Of a stretch of 64,000 nucleotides of DNA, positions 25,330 to 35,683 are shown piece after piece; the stretch's first letter is position 1; each line of letters begins with the position of its first letter. Under the pieces are notes generated by a model that had not been told where the DNA came from, searched no databases, and saw only the letters and a program-made list of their open reading frames with translations. A program made the translations under genes and the position numbers. Source of the stretch: Phaeodactylibacter xiamenensis (GTDB lineage: Bacteria; Bacteroidota; Bacteroidia; Chitinophagales; Saprospiraceae); assembly GCF_000759025.1 (NCBI RefSeq), contig NZ_JPOS01000034.1, positions 1 to 64,000 of the forward strand, written 5' to 3'.

Positions 25330-26469
25330 TTATAACCTCCTTTGCACTCGTTTAACCATCTCCTCCTTCCAGGACGCAAAGTCGCCGTCAATAATGTGCT
25401 GCCGGGCTTCCCCCACAAGCCAGAGGTAGAAACTCAGATTGTGCAGGCTGGCAATTTGCGGGCCCAGGAGCTCTTTGGTATGCATCAGGTGCCGCAGGTA
25501 TGCTTTGGAGTATTGCTGACTGGCATAACAGGGGTTGCTGGCATCCACCGGGCTGAAGTCGTCTTTCCATTTGGCATTCTTGATGTTGATAATGCCCTCT
25601 GAAGTATAGAGCATACCGTGGCGGGCATTCCGGGTGGGCAGCACACAGTCAAACATGTCCACACCCAGAGCGATGCATTCGAGGATGTTTTCCGGTGTGC
25701 CCACGCCCATCAGGTAACGTGGCTTGTCTTTAGGCAAAATGTGGCAGACCTGATCGGTGGTTTCGTACATAGCTTCCGCAGGTTCGCCCACCGAAAGACC
25801 GCCAATGGCATTACCCGGTTGCCCTGCTGCTGCGATCGTCTCTGCTGATTTGCGGCGCAGGTCGGGGTAAGTGCTGCCCTGCACGATGGGGAACAGCGTC
25901 TGTTCGTACCCGTATTTGCCCCCGGTCTCTGCCATGCGCTTCACACAGCGGTCCAGCCATCGGTGGGTGAGCTCCATAGAGTTTTTGGCATACTCATAGT
26001 CGCAGGGGTAGGGCGGGCACTCATCGAAAGCCATGATAATGTCTGCACCAATGATGCGTTGAATATCGATGGCGCGCTCCGGAGTAAAAGTGTGGGAAGA
26101 ACCATCTATATGCGACCGGAAAGTGACCCCTTCCTCATCTATTTTGCGCTGAGCGCTCAGGGAGTAGACCTGATAGCCACCGCTATCGGTAAGCATGGGG
26201 CGCTTCCAGCCATTAAACCCATGCAGCCCGCCTGCATTTTCCAGTATCTCCAGCCCGGGGCGCAGGTACAAATGATACGTATTGCCCAGGATGATCTGAG
26301 CCCTGATATCAGACTCTAATTCTCGTTGATGGACTCCTTTGACGGTGCCAAGGGTGCCAACCGGCATAAAAATTGGCGTTTGGATCTCGCCGTGCGCAGT
26401 TTCTATACGGCCTGCCCGTGCCGCAGATTTTGGGTCAGTATGTTGCAGCTGGAACGTGAACAAATTCAA
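25330..26469 (-). CDS. tgt: Queuine tRNA-ribosyltransferase
   Basis: Tgt swaps guanine 34 for the queuosine precursor preQ1 in tRNAs for Asp, Asn, His and Tyr. The 379-residue protein has LTDSGGYQVYSLS (substrate-site Asp), GADIIMAFDECPPYP, GGLSVGEP, YLMGVGTPENILECIALGVD and MFDCVLPTRNARHG with the catalytic Asp. The C-terminal zinc site, normally CxCxxC then His, reads NPCYASQQYSKAYLRH here: only one Cys remains, although the distal His (SLHNLSFYLWL) is kept. Loss of these Cys is, to my knowledge, seen in other Bacteroidota Tgts. It is six bases from rodA. Confidence 0.96.
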   Translation of the reverse strand: MNLFTFQLQHTDPKSAARAGRIETAHGEIQTPIFMPVGTLGTVKGVHQRELESDIRAQIILGNTYHLYLRPGLEILENAGGLHGFNGWKRPMLTDSGGYQVYSLSAQRKIDEEGVTFRSHIDGSSHTFTPERAIDIQRIIGADIIMAFDECPPYPCDYEYAKNSMELTHRWLDRCVKRMAETGGKYGYEQTLFPIVQGSTYPDLRRKSAETIAAAGQPGNAIGGLSVGEPAEAMYETTDQVCHILPKDKPRYLMGVGTPENILECIALGVDMFDCVLPTRNARHGMLYTSEGIINIKNAKWKDDFSPVDASNPCYASQQYSKAYLRHLMHTKELLGPQIASLHNLSFYLWLVGEARQHIIDGDFASWKEEMVKRVQRRL

Positions 26470-26474
26470 TCAGT

Positions 26475-27917
26475 TTAGTGGCGGAAACGGTGTTTGTCTA
26501 GCTTGAGCAGAATGCTGATCATGATGGTAAAGCCCAACAGGGACGAGCCGCCCTTGCTAATCAGGGGCAGGGGGATACCGATGATCGGCGTCACGCCCAT
26601 GGTCATGCCGATGTTGATAAAAATATGGATGAACAGAATACCTGCAACGCAATAGGCGTAGTGCCGGGCAAAAGCGGATTTTTGCCGCTCAGCAACCACC
26701 GTTATGCGCAACAAGAGCAGCAAATACAGGAGAATGATACCGGCTGTGCCCACAAAACCCTGCTCTTCACCTATGGTACAAAAGATGAAGTCAGTAGACT
26801 GCTCCGGTACGTAGTTGAGTTTAGTCATCGTGCCATTAAGAAACCCTTTGCCTTCCAACCCTCCGGAGCCAATGGCAGCCTTGGATTGGGTCAGGTTATA
26901 AAGGGAGCCCCGCTCGTCGCATTTTTCGGGCTGCAGCCAGACGTTAATCCGGTCCTGCTGATGCGGTTTGAGCACATAGTTGAAGGCGTAGTTTGAAGCG
27001 AAGGCGAGCCCGCTGCCCAGTATCAGAAAGAAAGCCATGAGCATAGCCATGCGGCCGTTGCGCTGCTGGTAAGCGATGAAACCGGAAGCCAGGAAAAACA
27101 GGATTGCTCCGCCCAAAAGGTATAAATGATAGCCCAGCCCCGACAGATTGTACGCTGCAATGGCCAGGAGGGCAATAGCTGCCCACGCATAATTTCTTAG
27201 GTTGTTGCTGAAGTAATAGGCAAGCACCGCTGCACCAGCCAAGACGGTGCCAAAGATGATCTGTACAGGAGGATATATGAATCCCAGAATCAGCAACGTG
27301 GCTCCGACGATTCCTACAATATAGTAGATAGGGTTCAGCCCTTCGCGGAAGTATACAACCAGGAAGGAGGTGAAAACGAGCGCTGAACCGGCATCAGGCT
27401 GTAGCATGATCAATAAGACCGGTAGCGCGATGAGCCCAAGGGCTGTCAGTTGTGCTTTGGGATGCCGGAGGTCAGTGCTGTAGGTACTTAGAAATGCGGA
27501 GACGCCCAGGCAGGTGCCCACTTTGGCCAGTTCGGAAGGCTGCAGGGAAAAACCACCGAAAGAAAACCAGGAGGTTGCGCCTTTAATGTTGGTCCCAAAA
27601 ATCAGGACCAGGACCAGCATCAGCATGGACAATCCGTAGATCGGATAGGCAAAGGTTTGCCAAAACTTATGGTCAAAGAGCATGATGAAGGCGAAAACCA
27701 GCCCGCAAATGCCCAGCCAAATGGCCTGCTTACCGGCAGATGTATTCAGGAAGCCTCCCATGCCGACTTGCCTGTACTCCTCGTAGCTTACGGAGAAGAT
27801 CATCATCCAACCAATAACCGCCAGCCCCAGGAACAGACAGAAGGTCAGCCAGTCAATGCGGCCAAACATCATCACACTTTCCGGGTTACCCTGATGTTGT
27901 CTGCGGTATGCGTTCAT
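26475..27917 (-). CDS. rodA: Rod shape-determining protein RodA (SEDS glycosyltransferase)
   Basis: RodA polymerises peptidoglycan glycan strands together with PBP2 during elongation. The 480-residue polytopic protein shows FGGFSLQPSELAKVGTCLGV, LLIMLQPDAGSALVF, STDFIFCTIGEEQGFVG and MTMGVTPIIGIPLPLISKGG, the SEDS signatures. It is longer than Escherichia coli RodA (370) because of an extra helical stretch near residues 200-290, which is common in this phylum. It lies between the SPOR protein and tgt in one minus-strand run. PBP2 and mre genes are not in the window. Confidence 0.95.
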   Translation of the reverse strand: MNAYRRQHQGNPESVMMFGRIDWLTFCLFLGLAVIGWMMIFSVSYEEYRQVGMGGFLNTSAGKQAIWLGICGLVFAFIMLFDHKFWQTFAYPIYGLSMLMLVLVLIFGTNIKGATSWFSFGGFSLQPSELAKVGTCLGVSAFLSTYSTDLRHPKAQLTALGLIALPVLLIMLQPDAGSALVFTSFLVVYFREGLNPIYYIVGIVGATLLILGFIYPPVQIIFGTVLAGAAVLAYYFSNNLRNYAWAAIALLAIAAYNLSGLGYHLYLLGGAILFFLASGFIAYQQRNGRMAMLMAFFLILGSGLAFASNYAFNYVLKPHQQDRINVWLQPEKCDERGSLYNLTQSKAAIGSGGLEGKGFLNGTMTKLNYVPEQSTDFIFCTIGEEQGFVGTAGIILLYLLLLLRITVVAERQKSAFARHYAYCVAGILFIHIFINIGMTMGVTPIIGIPLPLISKGGSSLLGFTIMISILLKLDKHRFRH

Positions 27918-27923
27918 AAAGGA

Positions 27924-28346
27924 TTAAAAGTTTCCAATAAGCTCTGAAGGTCTGATCCTGTCATCTTTAACGAGATAAATCCCGGAGTAGTCTTGTTGCA
28001 GGATATACTTCAGCCGCATCGCTTCCAATTTGGACTCAAAGGCGCCGGCCCGGAGCTTGTAGTAAGGCTTCGCGTGCTCCCAGTCTACCGGGATATTCGG
28101 GTAGCGGTATTTGAAGGATTGCTTGACCGTCTCCAGGCGCTGCCGGTCCGGCGTAGCCAGAATTTGTACCCGCCAGCCTTGTACAAAGTTTCGGGATTTG
28201 TTGAGCTCTACGTAGCGGTCCATCATCTGCTGAATAGGCTCATCTGCCTCAATAATGACATTTTGGGCTTGCCCGAAGCCAAGGCATCCTATCATAAAGA
28301 AGGCGGAAAACAGGACTCTGAATAACATTATAATCGTTTTGATCAT
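27924..28346 (-). CDS. SPOR-domain secreted protein
   Basis: A 140-residue protein with a signal peptide (ends GQAQ near residue 28). The C-terminal 85 residues form a SPOR-like domain: QGWRVQILATPDRQRLETVK, then KPYYKLRAGAFESKLEAMRL and YSGIYLVKDDRI. SPOR domains bind denuded septal or glycan strands of peptidoglycan. It is six bases upstream of rodA, which fits a cell-wall role. The 240 bases between it and deoC hold no gene; a minus-strand TAGCTTTG box (28477-28484) may be its promoter. Confidence 0.85.
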   Translation of the reverse strand: MIKTIIMLFRVLFSAFFMIGCLGFGQAQNVIIEADEPIQQMMDRYVELNKSRNFVQGWRVQILATPDRQRLETVKQSFKYRYPNIPVDWEHAKPYYKLRAGAFESKLEAMRLKYILQQDYSGIYLVKDDRIRPSELIGNF

Positions 28347-28586
28347 TCAATTGACTATGCCTTTGGCAGGCATGTTCCGAAGCCGCAATAGCGGGAAATT
28401 GATGCAAAGTTCCTAAAATTAAGGAATTATAACGAGGGGAAGTCATTAAAAGTGGCGATTGCCATAGCTGAACGGTCAAAGCTATGCTTTTTAAGCGCAG
28501 ATTTCAGGATGGACAGAGACCCGGGCTTACATCAAAATCTACGTGTGCCGTTAGCCCTGATGCGTGCAGAGGAACACGGCCCGTCT

Positions 28587-29234
28587 TTACCCGCCTATGA
28601 TCGCAACTCCTGAAGATGTGCCGATACGTTCCGCCCCTGCTTTAATAAACTGCTCGGCTTCCCAGCGGGAACGGATTCCACCTGAAGCTTTGATCCTGGC
28701 TTTCCCGTTGGCCAGGCGCTTTAGCAGTTCGACGACCTCTAGGGTAGCTCCACCACCATTAAACCCGGTTGAAGTCTTCAGGTACTCCACCTCTTTATCC
28801 AGGCAAATGCCAACAACCCGCTCGATCTCCTCCTGAGTGAGCAGCGCAGTTTCGAGGATAATCTTTATTTGTTTGCCTTTGAGGTGGGTCGCTGTGGTCA
28901 GGCTGTCGATGTCATTGGTGACGTAGTTCCAGTTGCCGGATTTCACCGCACAAATATTGATCACCGCATCAATTTCGGAGACCCCTTCATCGATTGCTCT
29001 TTTGATTTCTTCTATTTTGGAAGGAGTAGAGGCATAGCCCATAGGGAACCCAACTACGGTAGCTACAGCAACGGAGCTGTCTTCGCAAAGGTCAGCAGCC
29101 CGTTTCACATGGAAAGGAGGTACGCAGACAGCTGCGAACTGATGCTGCCGGGCTTCCCGGCACAGTTGCTCAATGTCTTCCATTGTGCAATCAGGTCTGA
29201 GGATCGTATGGTCAATGTAACCATTTAGGTTCAT
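28587..29234 (-). CDS. deoC: Deoxyribose-phosphate aldolase
   Basis: DeoC splits 2-deoxyribose 5-phosphate into glyceraldehyde 3-phosphate and acetaldehyde during deoxynucleoside catabolism. The 215-residue TIM barrel has IDHTILRPDCT at the start, VATVVGFPMGYA, IKIILETALLT, the Schiff-base Lys in EYLKTSTGFNGGGAT, and KASGGIRS with the second active-site Lys. Length and motifs are normal for the family. It is on the same strand as rodA but separated by 240 bases, so it is probably a separate unit. Confidence 0.96.
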   Translation of the reverse strand: MNLNGYIDHTILRPDCTMEDIEQLCREARQHQFAAVCVPPFHVKRAADLCEDSSVAVATVVGFPMGYASTPSKIEEIKRAIDEGVSEIDAVINICAVKSGNWNYVTNDIDSLTTATHLKGKQIKIILETALLTQEEIERVVGICLDKEVEYLKTSTGFNGGGATLEVVELLKRLANGKARIKASGGIRSRWEAEQFIKAGAERIGTSSGVAIIGG

Positions 29235-29394
29235 CTTGGTAATCAGGGTTTGTTCTTTCAGGGATAGAATTATTCAGCGGTGCAATATATCACAAATATC
29301 CTTTTCGGATGGCATTCCTTTCTAATTCGTGCGGAGAATGATTGTTAAACCCGGTTGCCTTGTCAGAAAACTACCCGAATTAGGGTATGAAACA

Positions 29395-29426
29395 AAGCCC
29401 GGAATCAGGCGGGCTGTTCCGGGCTT
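29395..29426 (-). terminator. secA terminator
   Basis: AAGCCCGGAA (29395-29404) and TTCCGGGCTT (29417-29426) form a perfect 10-bp stem; on the minus strand TTGTTTC follows. It lies about 190 bases after the secA stop because a mobile-element-like repeat separates them. The rest of the gap 29235-29442 holds no gene that I can support. Confidence 0.7.
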
Positions 29427-29442
29427 CGTCAGTAAGGTTTAA

Positions 29443-29612
29443 CTAGTGGTCTGTCAAGGCTAAAACTAGGGGGTTGCCTGCGGCGACTTTTGAGGCTACT
29501 CTTCGTTGGACAACCCCTTACGTAGCGCTGCTATGCGCGGGAACATCCGCCTTGATTAGCCTCAAAATTCGCTCCCACTCAACCCATAAATTAACACTTG
29601 ACAGACCACTAG
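29443..29612. mobile_element. MITE-like element of 170 bp
   Basis: A perfect 15-bp inverted repeat, CTAGTGGTCTGTCAA (29443-29457) and TTGACAGACCACTAG (29598-29612), encloses 140 bp without coding capacity. A second, imperfect inner repeat (CGACTTTTGAGGCTA near 29478 and TAGCCTCAAAATTCG near 29558) adds dyad symmetry. The ends are flanked or formed by CTAG, compatible with a TA or CTAG target duplication. It sits two bases beyond the secA stop, between the gene and its terminator, as an insertion in the 3' untranslated region would. Confidence 0.75.
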
Positions 29613-29614
29613 GC

Positions 29615-32600
29615 TTATCTGCCATGGCAATGCTTGTACTTCTTGCCACTGCCACAGGGACAAGGCTCGTTTCTGCCTACTTTCTTTTCGTTGCGAACCA
29701 CAGTCTGAGGCTTGGGCTGGCGGCTCACGCCCTCAGCAGCTGCCCTTGCCGCACGTTCCTCCGCAGACCGGTTGGTTCTGACTTTGCTAAGGTCTGTCCG
29801 TTGCTCGCGTGCCTGCTCAAGGGTCCGGCCATCAGCAAAGATGAGGGTGCCTCTTGAAAGATAAGAAGTTACCTGCTCGTTGATTTCAAAGATGAGCTGC
29901 TCAAACAAATTATAAGCCTCCATCTTGTAGATCACAAGCGGGTCCTTTTGCTCAAAGGAAGCCGCCTGAACAGATTCCTTAAGCTCATCCATAGACCGCA
30001 GGTGTTCTTTCCATCGCTCGTCAATAATGGCAAGAGTGACTGCTTTTTCAATGTCCCGGCGGATTGATTTGCCTTTGGTGGTTATAGCAGATTCCAGGTC
30101 TGCGGTAACAGCCATGGGTTTTGTCCGGCCATCACTGAATGGGATCACGATCCGCTTAATCTGATTCTTCTCCTCATGCTTCTCGATGAAGAAGGGCATC
30201 AGTGCATCCGTAATCTGAGTCATCTTACGGTCGTAGAACTCATCGAATTGTTGTTGGAACCGCTCCTTAACTTCTGTTTCGGGTGCCTCCTTAAAGTCGA
30301 TGGCATCCATTTTGGGGTCCATGCCCAGAACGCCAAGAGCATCGCGGCGGAAACTCTCAAAGTCGCCCGTTTCCCGGTGGGTAGCCACCAGGTTTTCGAG
30401 CATGCCCTCAAACATATTATTGACGTCAACGGAAAGGCGCTCACCGGAAAGAGCATTGTCGCGTTTCTTGTAGATCGCTTCCCGCTGAATGTTCATTACG
30501 TCATCGTACTCCAGCAGCCGCTTACGAATACCGAAGTTGTTCTCTTCCACCTTTTTCTGCGCCCGCTCAATAGACTTGGTCACCATAGAGTGCTGAATGA
30601 CCTCGCCCTCTTCGTGGCCCATGCGGTCCATTAGCTTGGCAATGCGCTCGGACTGGAAGAGGCGCATGAGGTTGTCTTCCAGCGACACATAAAACTGTGA
30701 GCTACCGGGGTCGCCCTGACGCCCGGCGCGACCGCGCAACTGCCGGTCTACCCGGCGGGAATCATGGCGCTCGGTACCAATAATAGCTAAACCACCACTG
30801 TCTTTTACTTCCTGCCCGATTTTGATGTCCGTACCCCGGCCGGCCATGTTGGTGGCAATGGTGACATTGCCTGGCTTACCGGCTTCGGCAACCACTTCTG
30901 CCTCGCGCTGATGCTGCTTGGCGTTCAGTACGTTGTGGTTGATATGGCGCAGCTTCAGCATCCGGCTCAGGACCTCGGATACCTCCACGGAGGTCGTACC
31001 CACCAGTACCGGGCGGCCCTGCTCCGTCAGGTTGACGATCTCATCAATCACTGCGTTGAACTTCTCCCGCGCGGTCTTAAAGATCAGGTCCTCCCGGTCG
31101 TCCCGGACGATTGGCCTGTTGGTGGGAATGACGGCCACATCCAGCTTGTAGATTTCCCAAAGCTCGCTGGCCTCCGTCTCTGCTGTACCCGTCATACCAG
31201 ATAGCTTGTGGTACATCCGGAAGTAGTTCTGTAGCGTCACGGTGGCGTAAGTCTGGGTGATATCACCAATCTTTACATTTTCCTTTGCTTCCAGTGCCTG
31301 GTGCAGTCCGTCAGAGTAGCGGCGGCCTTCCATCATACGGCCCGTCTGCTCGTCCACGATTTTCACCTGCCCGTCCATGACTACGTATTCCTGGTCTTTC
31401 TCAAAGAGCGTGTAGGCTTTCAGCAGCTGGCTCATGGAGTGCAGGCGCTTGGACTTGACCGAGAAATCCTGGCTAAGTTTGGTTTTGGCTTCCTGCTTTT
31501 CCTCTTCGGTCATCGAATCATTATCATCGATTTCGACCATAGAAGTGGCTATATCTGGCATGATGAAGAATTCGGGGTCAGAGGTGCCCTGAGAGAGGTA
31601 CTCTGCGCCGAATTCAGTCAGCTCAACGTTGCGGTTCTTTTCGTCTATGGTGAAGTAGAGCGGCTCATCTACAAGGTGCATGTTTTTGGACTGCTCCTGC
31701 ATGTAGAAGTTCTCAGCTTTTTGCATGGCTACCTTTACACCATCCTCACTCAGGAATTTGATCAGTGGGCGGTACTTTGGCAGGGCGCGGTAGGCGCGGA
31801 GGAGAGCCATCCCGGCTTCTCCTTCCTGGTAGCCTAGTTTACCTTCTTTAAACAAGCGTTTGGCCTCGGCAAGGTACTCCGTAGCCAGCTTGCGCTGTGC
31901 AGCAATGAGTTTTTCTACAAAAGGGCGCAGGCTCACATATTCCTGGTCTTCGCTACCCTGAGGGACCGGTCCGGAGATGATCAGGGGAGTCCGGGCGTCA
32001 TCAATCAGTACAGAGTCGACCTCATCGATCATGACGAAGTGGTGCTTGCCCTGCACTTTCTCGTCAATGGAGCGCACCATATTGTCCCGTAGATAATCGA
32101 AGCCAAATTCATTATTGGTACCGTAAGTAATATCGCATTTGTACGCTTTGATACGCTCGTCGGAATGCGGGCGGTACTTATCGATACAGTCAACGGTAAG
32201 AAACAGGAATTCGAAGATAGGGCCGACCCATTCCTGGTCACGGCGGGCGAGGTAATCATTCACAGTGATAACGTGTACGCCCTGCCCGGACAAGCCATTG
32301 AGGTAGGCCGGGAGGGTAGCCACGAGGGTCTTACCTTCACCGGTTGCCATCTCTGCGACTTTGCCATCGTGCAGGACCATACCACCGATCAGCTGCACAT
32401 CATAGTGCACCATATTCCAGGTGATTTCACCACCGGCAGCCATCCAGCTGTTTTTCCAGACCGCCTGATCTCCTTCGATGGAGACGTAGCCTTTCTTGGG
32501 GTCCGCTGCAATATCCCGGTCGTGCTCGGTAGCTGTGACCCGTATTTCAGAGGAGGCTGAAAAGCGGCGGGCAGTCTCCTTGACTACAGCAAAAGCTTCG

Positions 32601-32932
32601 GGTAGGATCGACTTCAGGATTTCTTCGAGGTGCTTGTCACGGTCTTTTCTGAGCTCGTCCAGTTCTCCGAAGAGCGCTTCCTTGCGATGCAGTTCCTCTT
32701 CCTCGTTAGCTTCGGCCCGGGCTTCCGCAATATCTTTGTCGATACCGGCCAGGTGCTCGGCGATGCGGGTGCGGAATTCCTGCGTCTTATTCCGCAGCTC
32801 ATCGTTGGAGAGGCCAGAGAGCTTTTCGAAAGCCTCGTTAACCTCTTCAACGACAGGCATATACGTGTTGACATCTCGCTCCTGCTTGGTGCCGAACACT
32901 TTTTTAATGGATTTTGCTATAGCATTAAACAT
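29615..32932 (-). CDS. secA: Preprotein translocase ATPase SecA
   Basis: SecA drives post-translational export through SecYEG. The 1105-residue protein has Walker A in [20 protein letters not shown], the DEAD-type box [53 protein letters not shown], a helical scaffold and the C-terminal zinc SEC-C tail [18 protein letters not shown]. It is about 200 residues longer than E. coli SecA, as is usual in Bacteroidota, with extra segments near residues 65-110 and 330-430. A MITE-like element follows directly. Confidence 0.98.
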   Translation of the reverse strand: MFNAIAKSIKKVFGTKQERDVNTYMPVVEEVNEAFEKLSGLSNDELRNKTQEFRTRIAEHLAGIDKDIAEARAEANEEEELHRKEALFGELDELRKDRDKHLEEILKSILPEAFAVVKETARRFSASSEIRVTATEHDRDIAADPKKGYVSIEGDQAVWKNSWMAAGGEITWNMVHYDVQLIGGMVLHDGKVAEMATGEGKTLVATLPAYLNGLSGQGVHVITVNDYLARRDQEWVGPIFEFLFLTVDCIDKYRPHSDERIKAYKCDITYGTNNEFGFDYLRDNMVRSIDEKVQGKHHFVMIDEVDSVLIDDARTPLIISGPVPQGSEDQEYVSLRPFVEKLIAAQRKLATEYLAEAKRLFKEGKLGYQEGEAGMALLRAYRALPKYRPLIKFLSEDGVKVAMQKAENFYMQEQSKNMHLVDEPLYFTIDEKNRNVELTEFGAEYLSQGTSDPEFFIMPDIATSMVEIDDNDSMTEEEKQEAKTKLSQDFSVKSKRLHSMSQLLKAYTLFEKDQEYVVMDGQVKIVDEQTGRMMEGRRYSDGLHQALEAKENVKIGDITQTYATVTLQNYFRMYHKLSGMTGTAETEASELWEIYKLDVAVIPTNRPIVRDDREDLIFKTAREKFNAVIDEIVNLTEQGRPVLVGTTSVEVSEVLSRMLKLRHINHNVLNAKQHQREAEVVAEAGKPGNVTIATNMAGRGTDIKIGQEVKDSGGLAIIGTERHDSRRVDRQLRGRAGRQGDPGSSQFYVSLEDNLMRLFQSERIAKLMDRMGHEEGEVIQHSMVTKSIERAQKKVEENNFGIRKRLLEYDDVMNIQREAIYKKRDNALSGERLSVDVNNMFEGMLENLVATHRETGDFESFRRDALGVLGMDPKMDAIDFKEAPETEVKERFQQQFDEFYDRKMTQITDALMPFFIEKHEEKNQIKRIVIPFSDGRTKPMAVTADLESAITTKGKSIRRDIEKAVTLAIIDERWKEHLRSMDELKESVQAASFEQKDPLVIYKMEAYNLFEQLIFEINEQVTSYLSRGTLIFADGRTLEQAREQRTDLSKVRTNRSAEERAARAAAEGVSRQPKPQTVVRNEKKVGRNEPCPCGSGKKYKHCHGR

Positions 32933-32969
32933 ATGAGAAAATTTCCAATGTTAGTCTTTTATTGTGGCG

Positions 32970-32977
32970 CAAAGATA
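32970..32977 (-). promoter_or_regulatory. secA -7 box
   Basis: TATCTTTG on the minus strand, 37 bases before the secA ATG, followed by GCGCC; it fits TAnnTTTG. No clear -33 TTTG is present at 19-21 bases. The surrounding 260-bp divergent region holds no other gene. Confidence 0.5.
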
Positions 32978-33192
32978 AATATATTTGCGGCGTTTAGAGC
33001 ATCTGTTGGGCGGGTAGCCGGATGATCTTGGTCCTTCCTCTGCATTTATCGTACCATTACCTTTAACCGTGCCATTTTGGCACATACAAAATAAACAGAA
33101 TGAAATAATTATAGGTTGATAAAAGCGTTGATTAATAGCAGACAAGCTTTGCTTTTTCCGGGTTTTTCCGGTGAAAACCTGTTTTTCATATT

Positions 33193-33948
33193 ATGATTGA
33201 TCTGAGGTTATTTGTTTCAGCTCTTTTTATTGTCATTTTCGTCACCGGACTGTCATCCTGTCGCGAAAACGGGCCTAAAGACATCCGTGATTACTACTTC
33301 CCGCTGCGGGAACTGGAGGACGGTCTGGTTTATGAATACGAGCCGGTACACCTGGATTCCCTTACGCCTGCCTATTGGTATTACCGGTCGTTTATTCAGG
33401 AGGAGGGCGTGTTCCTAACCGGTACTTACTACGAGTATGACCTTGTGCCTCTTCAGTTGGTGCGTGAGGAGCTGGTACGCAACGGTATGCTGGTACAGGA
33501 TGTTTATTTGTACGAAGAAGAGGCCGATAGCTCCGGGCAGCAGAACCGCACAGCCGTTGAGGTGTTGCAGGGAAGTGCCTTCCCCTTTGAGGTTACAGAC
33601 GGCTCGGGTGTTTTTTTATATAAAATCCGCTGGGCGCCTCCGCAGGACAGTGGGGCGGTGATCACACTGGTGAAAAACCGGCGCTACCTGAAAGACACCG
33701 TGGTACAGGCGCTGGGGGCAACCCACGATGCGGTGGTCTTTGAGGTACGCGAGTTGCTCTCTTATGACAAGGAAGGTGTTTTTGAACAGGAATACGGCGG
33801 CCGTGAAATTTATGCGGAAGGCATAGGGCTGGTTTATTACGATAAGAAAATTGGCGGGAGCATGGCGTTGAGTTATGCGCTTAAACGCCGGTATCCCATG
33901 AACGAACTAGAAGAACAGTATGAACAAAGAATCAGAGCAGCGCAGTAA
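33193..33948 (+). CDS. Hypothetical lipoprotein
   Basis: A 251-residue putative lipoprotein of unknown function. Lipobox LSSC follows a hydrophobic stretch (LFVSALFIVIFVTG); the mature part begins RENGPKDIRDYYFPLRELED. It is acidic and strand-rich with no domain that I recognise. Its 3' end overlaps the start of the next gene by 29 bases in another frame, so the two are almost certainly cotranscribed and may act together at the cell surface. Confidence 0.8.
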   Translation: MIDLRLFVSALFIVIFVTGLSSCRENGPKDIRDYYFPLRELEDGLVYEYEPVHLDSLTPAYWYYRSFIQEEGVFLTGTYYEYDLVPLQLVREELVRNGMLVQDVYLYEEEADSSGQQNRTAVEVLQGSAFPFEVTDGSGVFLYKIRWAPPQDSGAVITLVKNRRYLKDTVVQALGATHDAVVFEVRELLSYDKEGVFEQEYGGREIYAEGIGLVYYDKKIGGSMALSYALKRRYPMNELEEQYEQRIRAAQ

Positions 33949-35683
33949 ATATGGATGGTTAGCGATAATCCTTTTTCTTGCCCCATGGGCCTCCCTTTCG
34001 GCGCAGATCGCTCCGCCTGAGTTTTTGTGTGTCAGCAATGATACCCTGCGCTGGGACCTGCCGGTGGTCAACTGCGGCCCGGTTAATAGTTATGAAATCT
34101 ACGCCAGCCAAAACGAGAACGGGCCTTACACCCTTCTGGCCTCCGTCACAGATCTTGCCATTGATTTTTTCTACCACGATTCGCCCGGGGCCGGCACCTG
34201 GTACTATTACTTGCAAACCAATGCCGACTGCCCCGGAGAACCGGTGGTGGCTTCTGATACCCTCGATTCGCTTATTCCGCTCCCGGCGGTACTGCAGTCT
34301 GTCTCTGTAGAGAATGGGAACGTGGTTATCAACTGGGGCGAGAGCCCTTCCCCGGAAGTCGTGGGCTACATCATTTCCCGGGAGGTAGATGGAGTCGGCT
34401 CGGTGGTCCTCGATACCGTCTTTTCCGGCAATACTTATCTGGATACCGGAGCAAGCCCGGGCGCTCAGCAGGAAACCTACTTCATTGAATCGATTGACCC
34501 CTGCGGCAATAAAAGTATTGTTGCTGCACCCCATTCGACCATTTTGCTGGAAGCCAGTGACTTCGACAACCCCTGCATCCGCAATGTGACGCTTTCCTGG
34601 ACACCTTACATCGGATGGAATAGCGGCGTGGCAGAGTACCGGATTTTCGAAGCTGCCGATAGTTCTTCCTGGGCTTTGGCCGGGACGGTGGATGGGGCTG
34701 AAACCGAATTCCAATACGAAACCACTGAGAACGGGCGTGAGTATTGTTTTTCCATCGTTGCCATTCAAAATAATGGAGATCAGCAAGCCCGGTCGAATAC
34801 GGTTTGCGCCACCGCCATGATCAACGACCCGGTGGAAACCCTCGTGATGGCCAATGCCACCGTTATGAATGGCGAAGTACAGCTCCAATGGTTTTGGAAC
34901 GATAATGCACTCATTGACAGCTACACCCTGCAGCGGGCCGGTGCTAATAGCAATTTTGCCGGTTTGCTTACGCAGCCTCCGGTTCTGCCACTCAGCAATC
35001 AAAATACATACACGGATGCGGGTATCAACCCTTCCACTGAGTCCTACTCCTATCAGGTGCTGACCACGGATGCCTGTGGGGTGGAGATGACCTCCAATAC
35101 TGCTGCAACCATTTGGCTGCAAGCAGAGGGCCAAAACGGCATCAACACCCTGGAATGGACCCCATACACCAACGGGCAGGGCACCCTTCAAGGCTACCGG
35201 GTCTTCCGATTGGAAGCTGGTGCGCCGATAGAGCTGGGCTTTTTCGACTCCAACACCCTGACTACCGCCGATGAGGTAGACCTCAGCGACCCGGATCAGG
35301 CTCAGGCCTGCTACTTCGTGGAGGCAGAAACCATGGTTGAAGTCGGTACAGACACGGTGATAGCCCTCCAAAGCCGCTCGAACCTTGCCTGTGCAATACA
35401 GACTGCCAAGGTCTATGTCCCCAATGCCTTTTCTCCCAATAACGATGGCGTAAACGATATCTTTCGCCCCTACCTCCAGTTCGGTACCCCATTAGCCTAC
35501 AGCCTTCGGATATTTGACCGCTGGGGCGGGCTCGTCTTTGAATCCCAGGATTACGATCAAGGCTGGGATGGGCTGCGTGGTACGGAGCCTTTAAATATCG
35601 GCGCCTACGCCTATCAGCTCCGTATCGAGCAGGCAGACGGCACCCTTATTGAGCGTTCCGGAGAGATCTACCTCGTTCGTTAA
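33920..35683 (+). CDS. T9SS-secreted fibronectin-III-like protein, type B sorting domain
   Basis: A 587-residue secreted or surface protein. A signal peptide ends LSAQ near residue 29. Four or so fibronectin type III-like modules follow: NSYEIYASQNENGPYTLLAS, VGYIISREVDGVGSVVLD, AEYRIFEAADSSSWALAG and IDSYTLQRAGANSNFAGL. The C-terminal 85 residues, VYVPNAFSPNNDGVNDIF, IFDRWGGLVFES, GWDGLRGTE and GAYAYQLRIE, form a type B (gliding-associated) sorting domain. It is likely a surface component; the partner is unknown. The overlap with the upstream lipoprotein gene suggests a functional pair. Confidence 0.88.
   Translation: MNKESEQRSKYGWLAIILFLAPWASLSAQIAPPEFLCVSNDTLRWDLPVVNCGPVNSYEIYASQNENGPYTLLASVTDLAIDFFYHDSPGAGTWYYYLQTNADCPGEPVVASDTLDSLIPLPAVLQSVSVENGNVVINWGESPSPEVVGYIISREVDGVGSVVLDTVFSGNTYLDTGASPGAQQETYFIESIDPCGNKSIVAAPHSTILLEASDFDNPCIRNVTLSWTPYIGWNSGVAEYRIFEAADSSSWALAGTVDGAETEFQYETTENGREYCFSIVAIQNNGDQQARSNTVCATAMINDPVETLVMANATVMNGEVQLQWFWNDNALIDSYTLQRAGANSNFAGLLTQPPVLPLSNQNTYTDAGINPSTESYSYQVLTTDACGVEMTSNTAATIWLQAEGQNGINTLEWTPYTNGQGTLQGYRVFRLEAGAPIELGFFDSNTLTTADEVDLSDPDQAQACYFVEAETMVEVGTDTVIALQSRSNLACAIQTAKVYVPNAFSPNNDGVNDIFRPYLQFGTPLAYSLRIFDRWGGLVFESQDYDQGWDGLRGTEPLNIGAYAYQLRIEQADGTLIERSGEIYLVR

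Noticed and set aside
33959-35371. A 470-residue open frame on the minus strand opposite the fibronectin-like gene
   Set aside because: The + strand frame has a signal peptide, repeated modules and a sorting domain. The minus frame has none of these and low-complexity composition.
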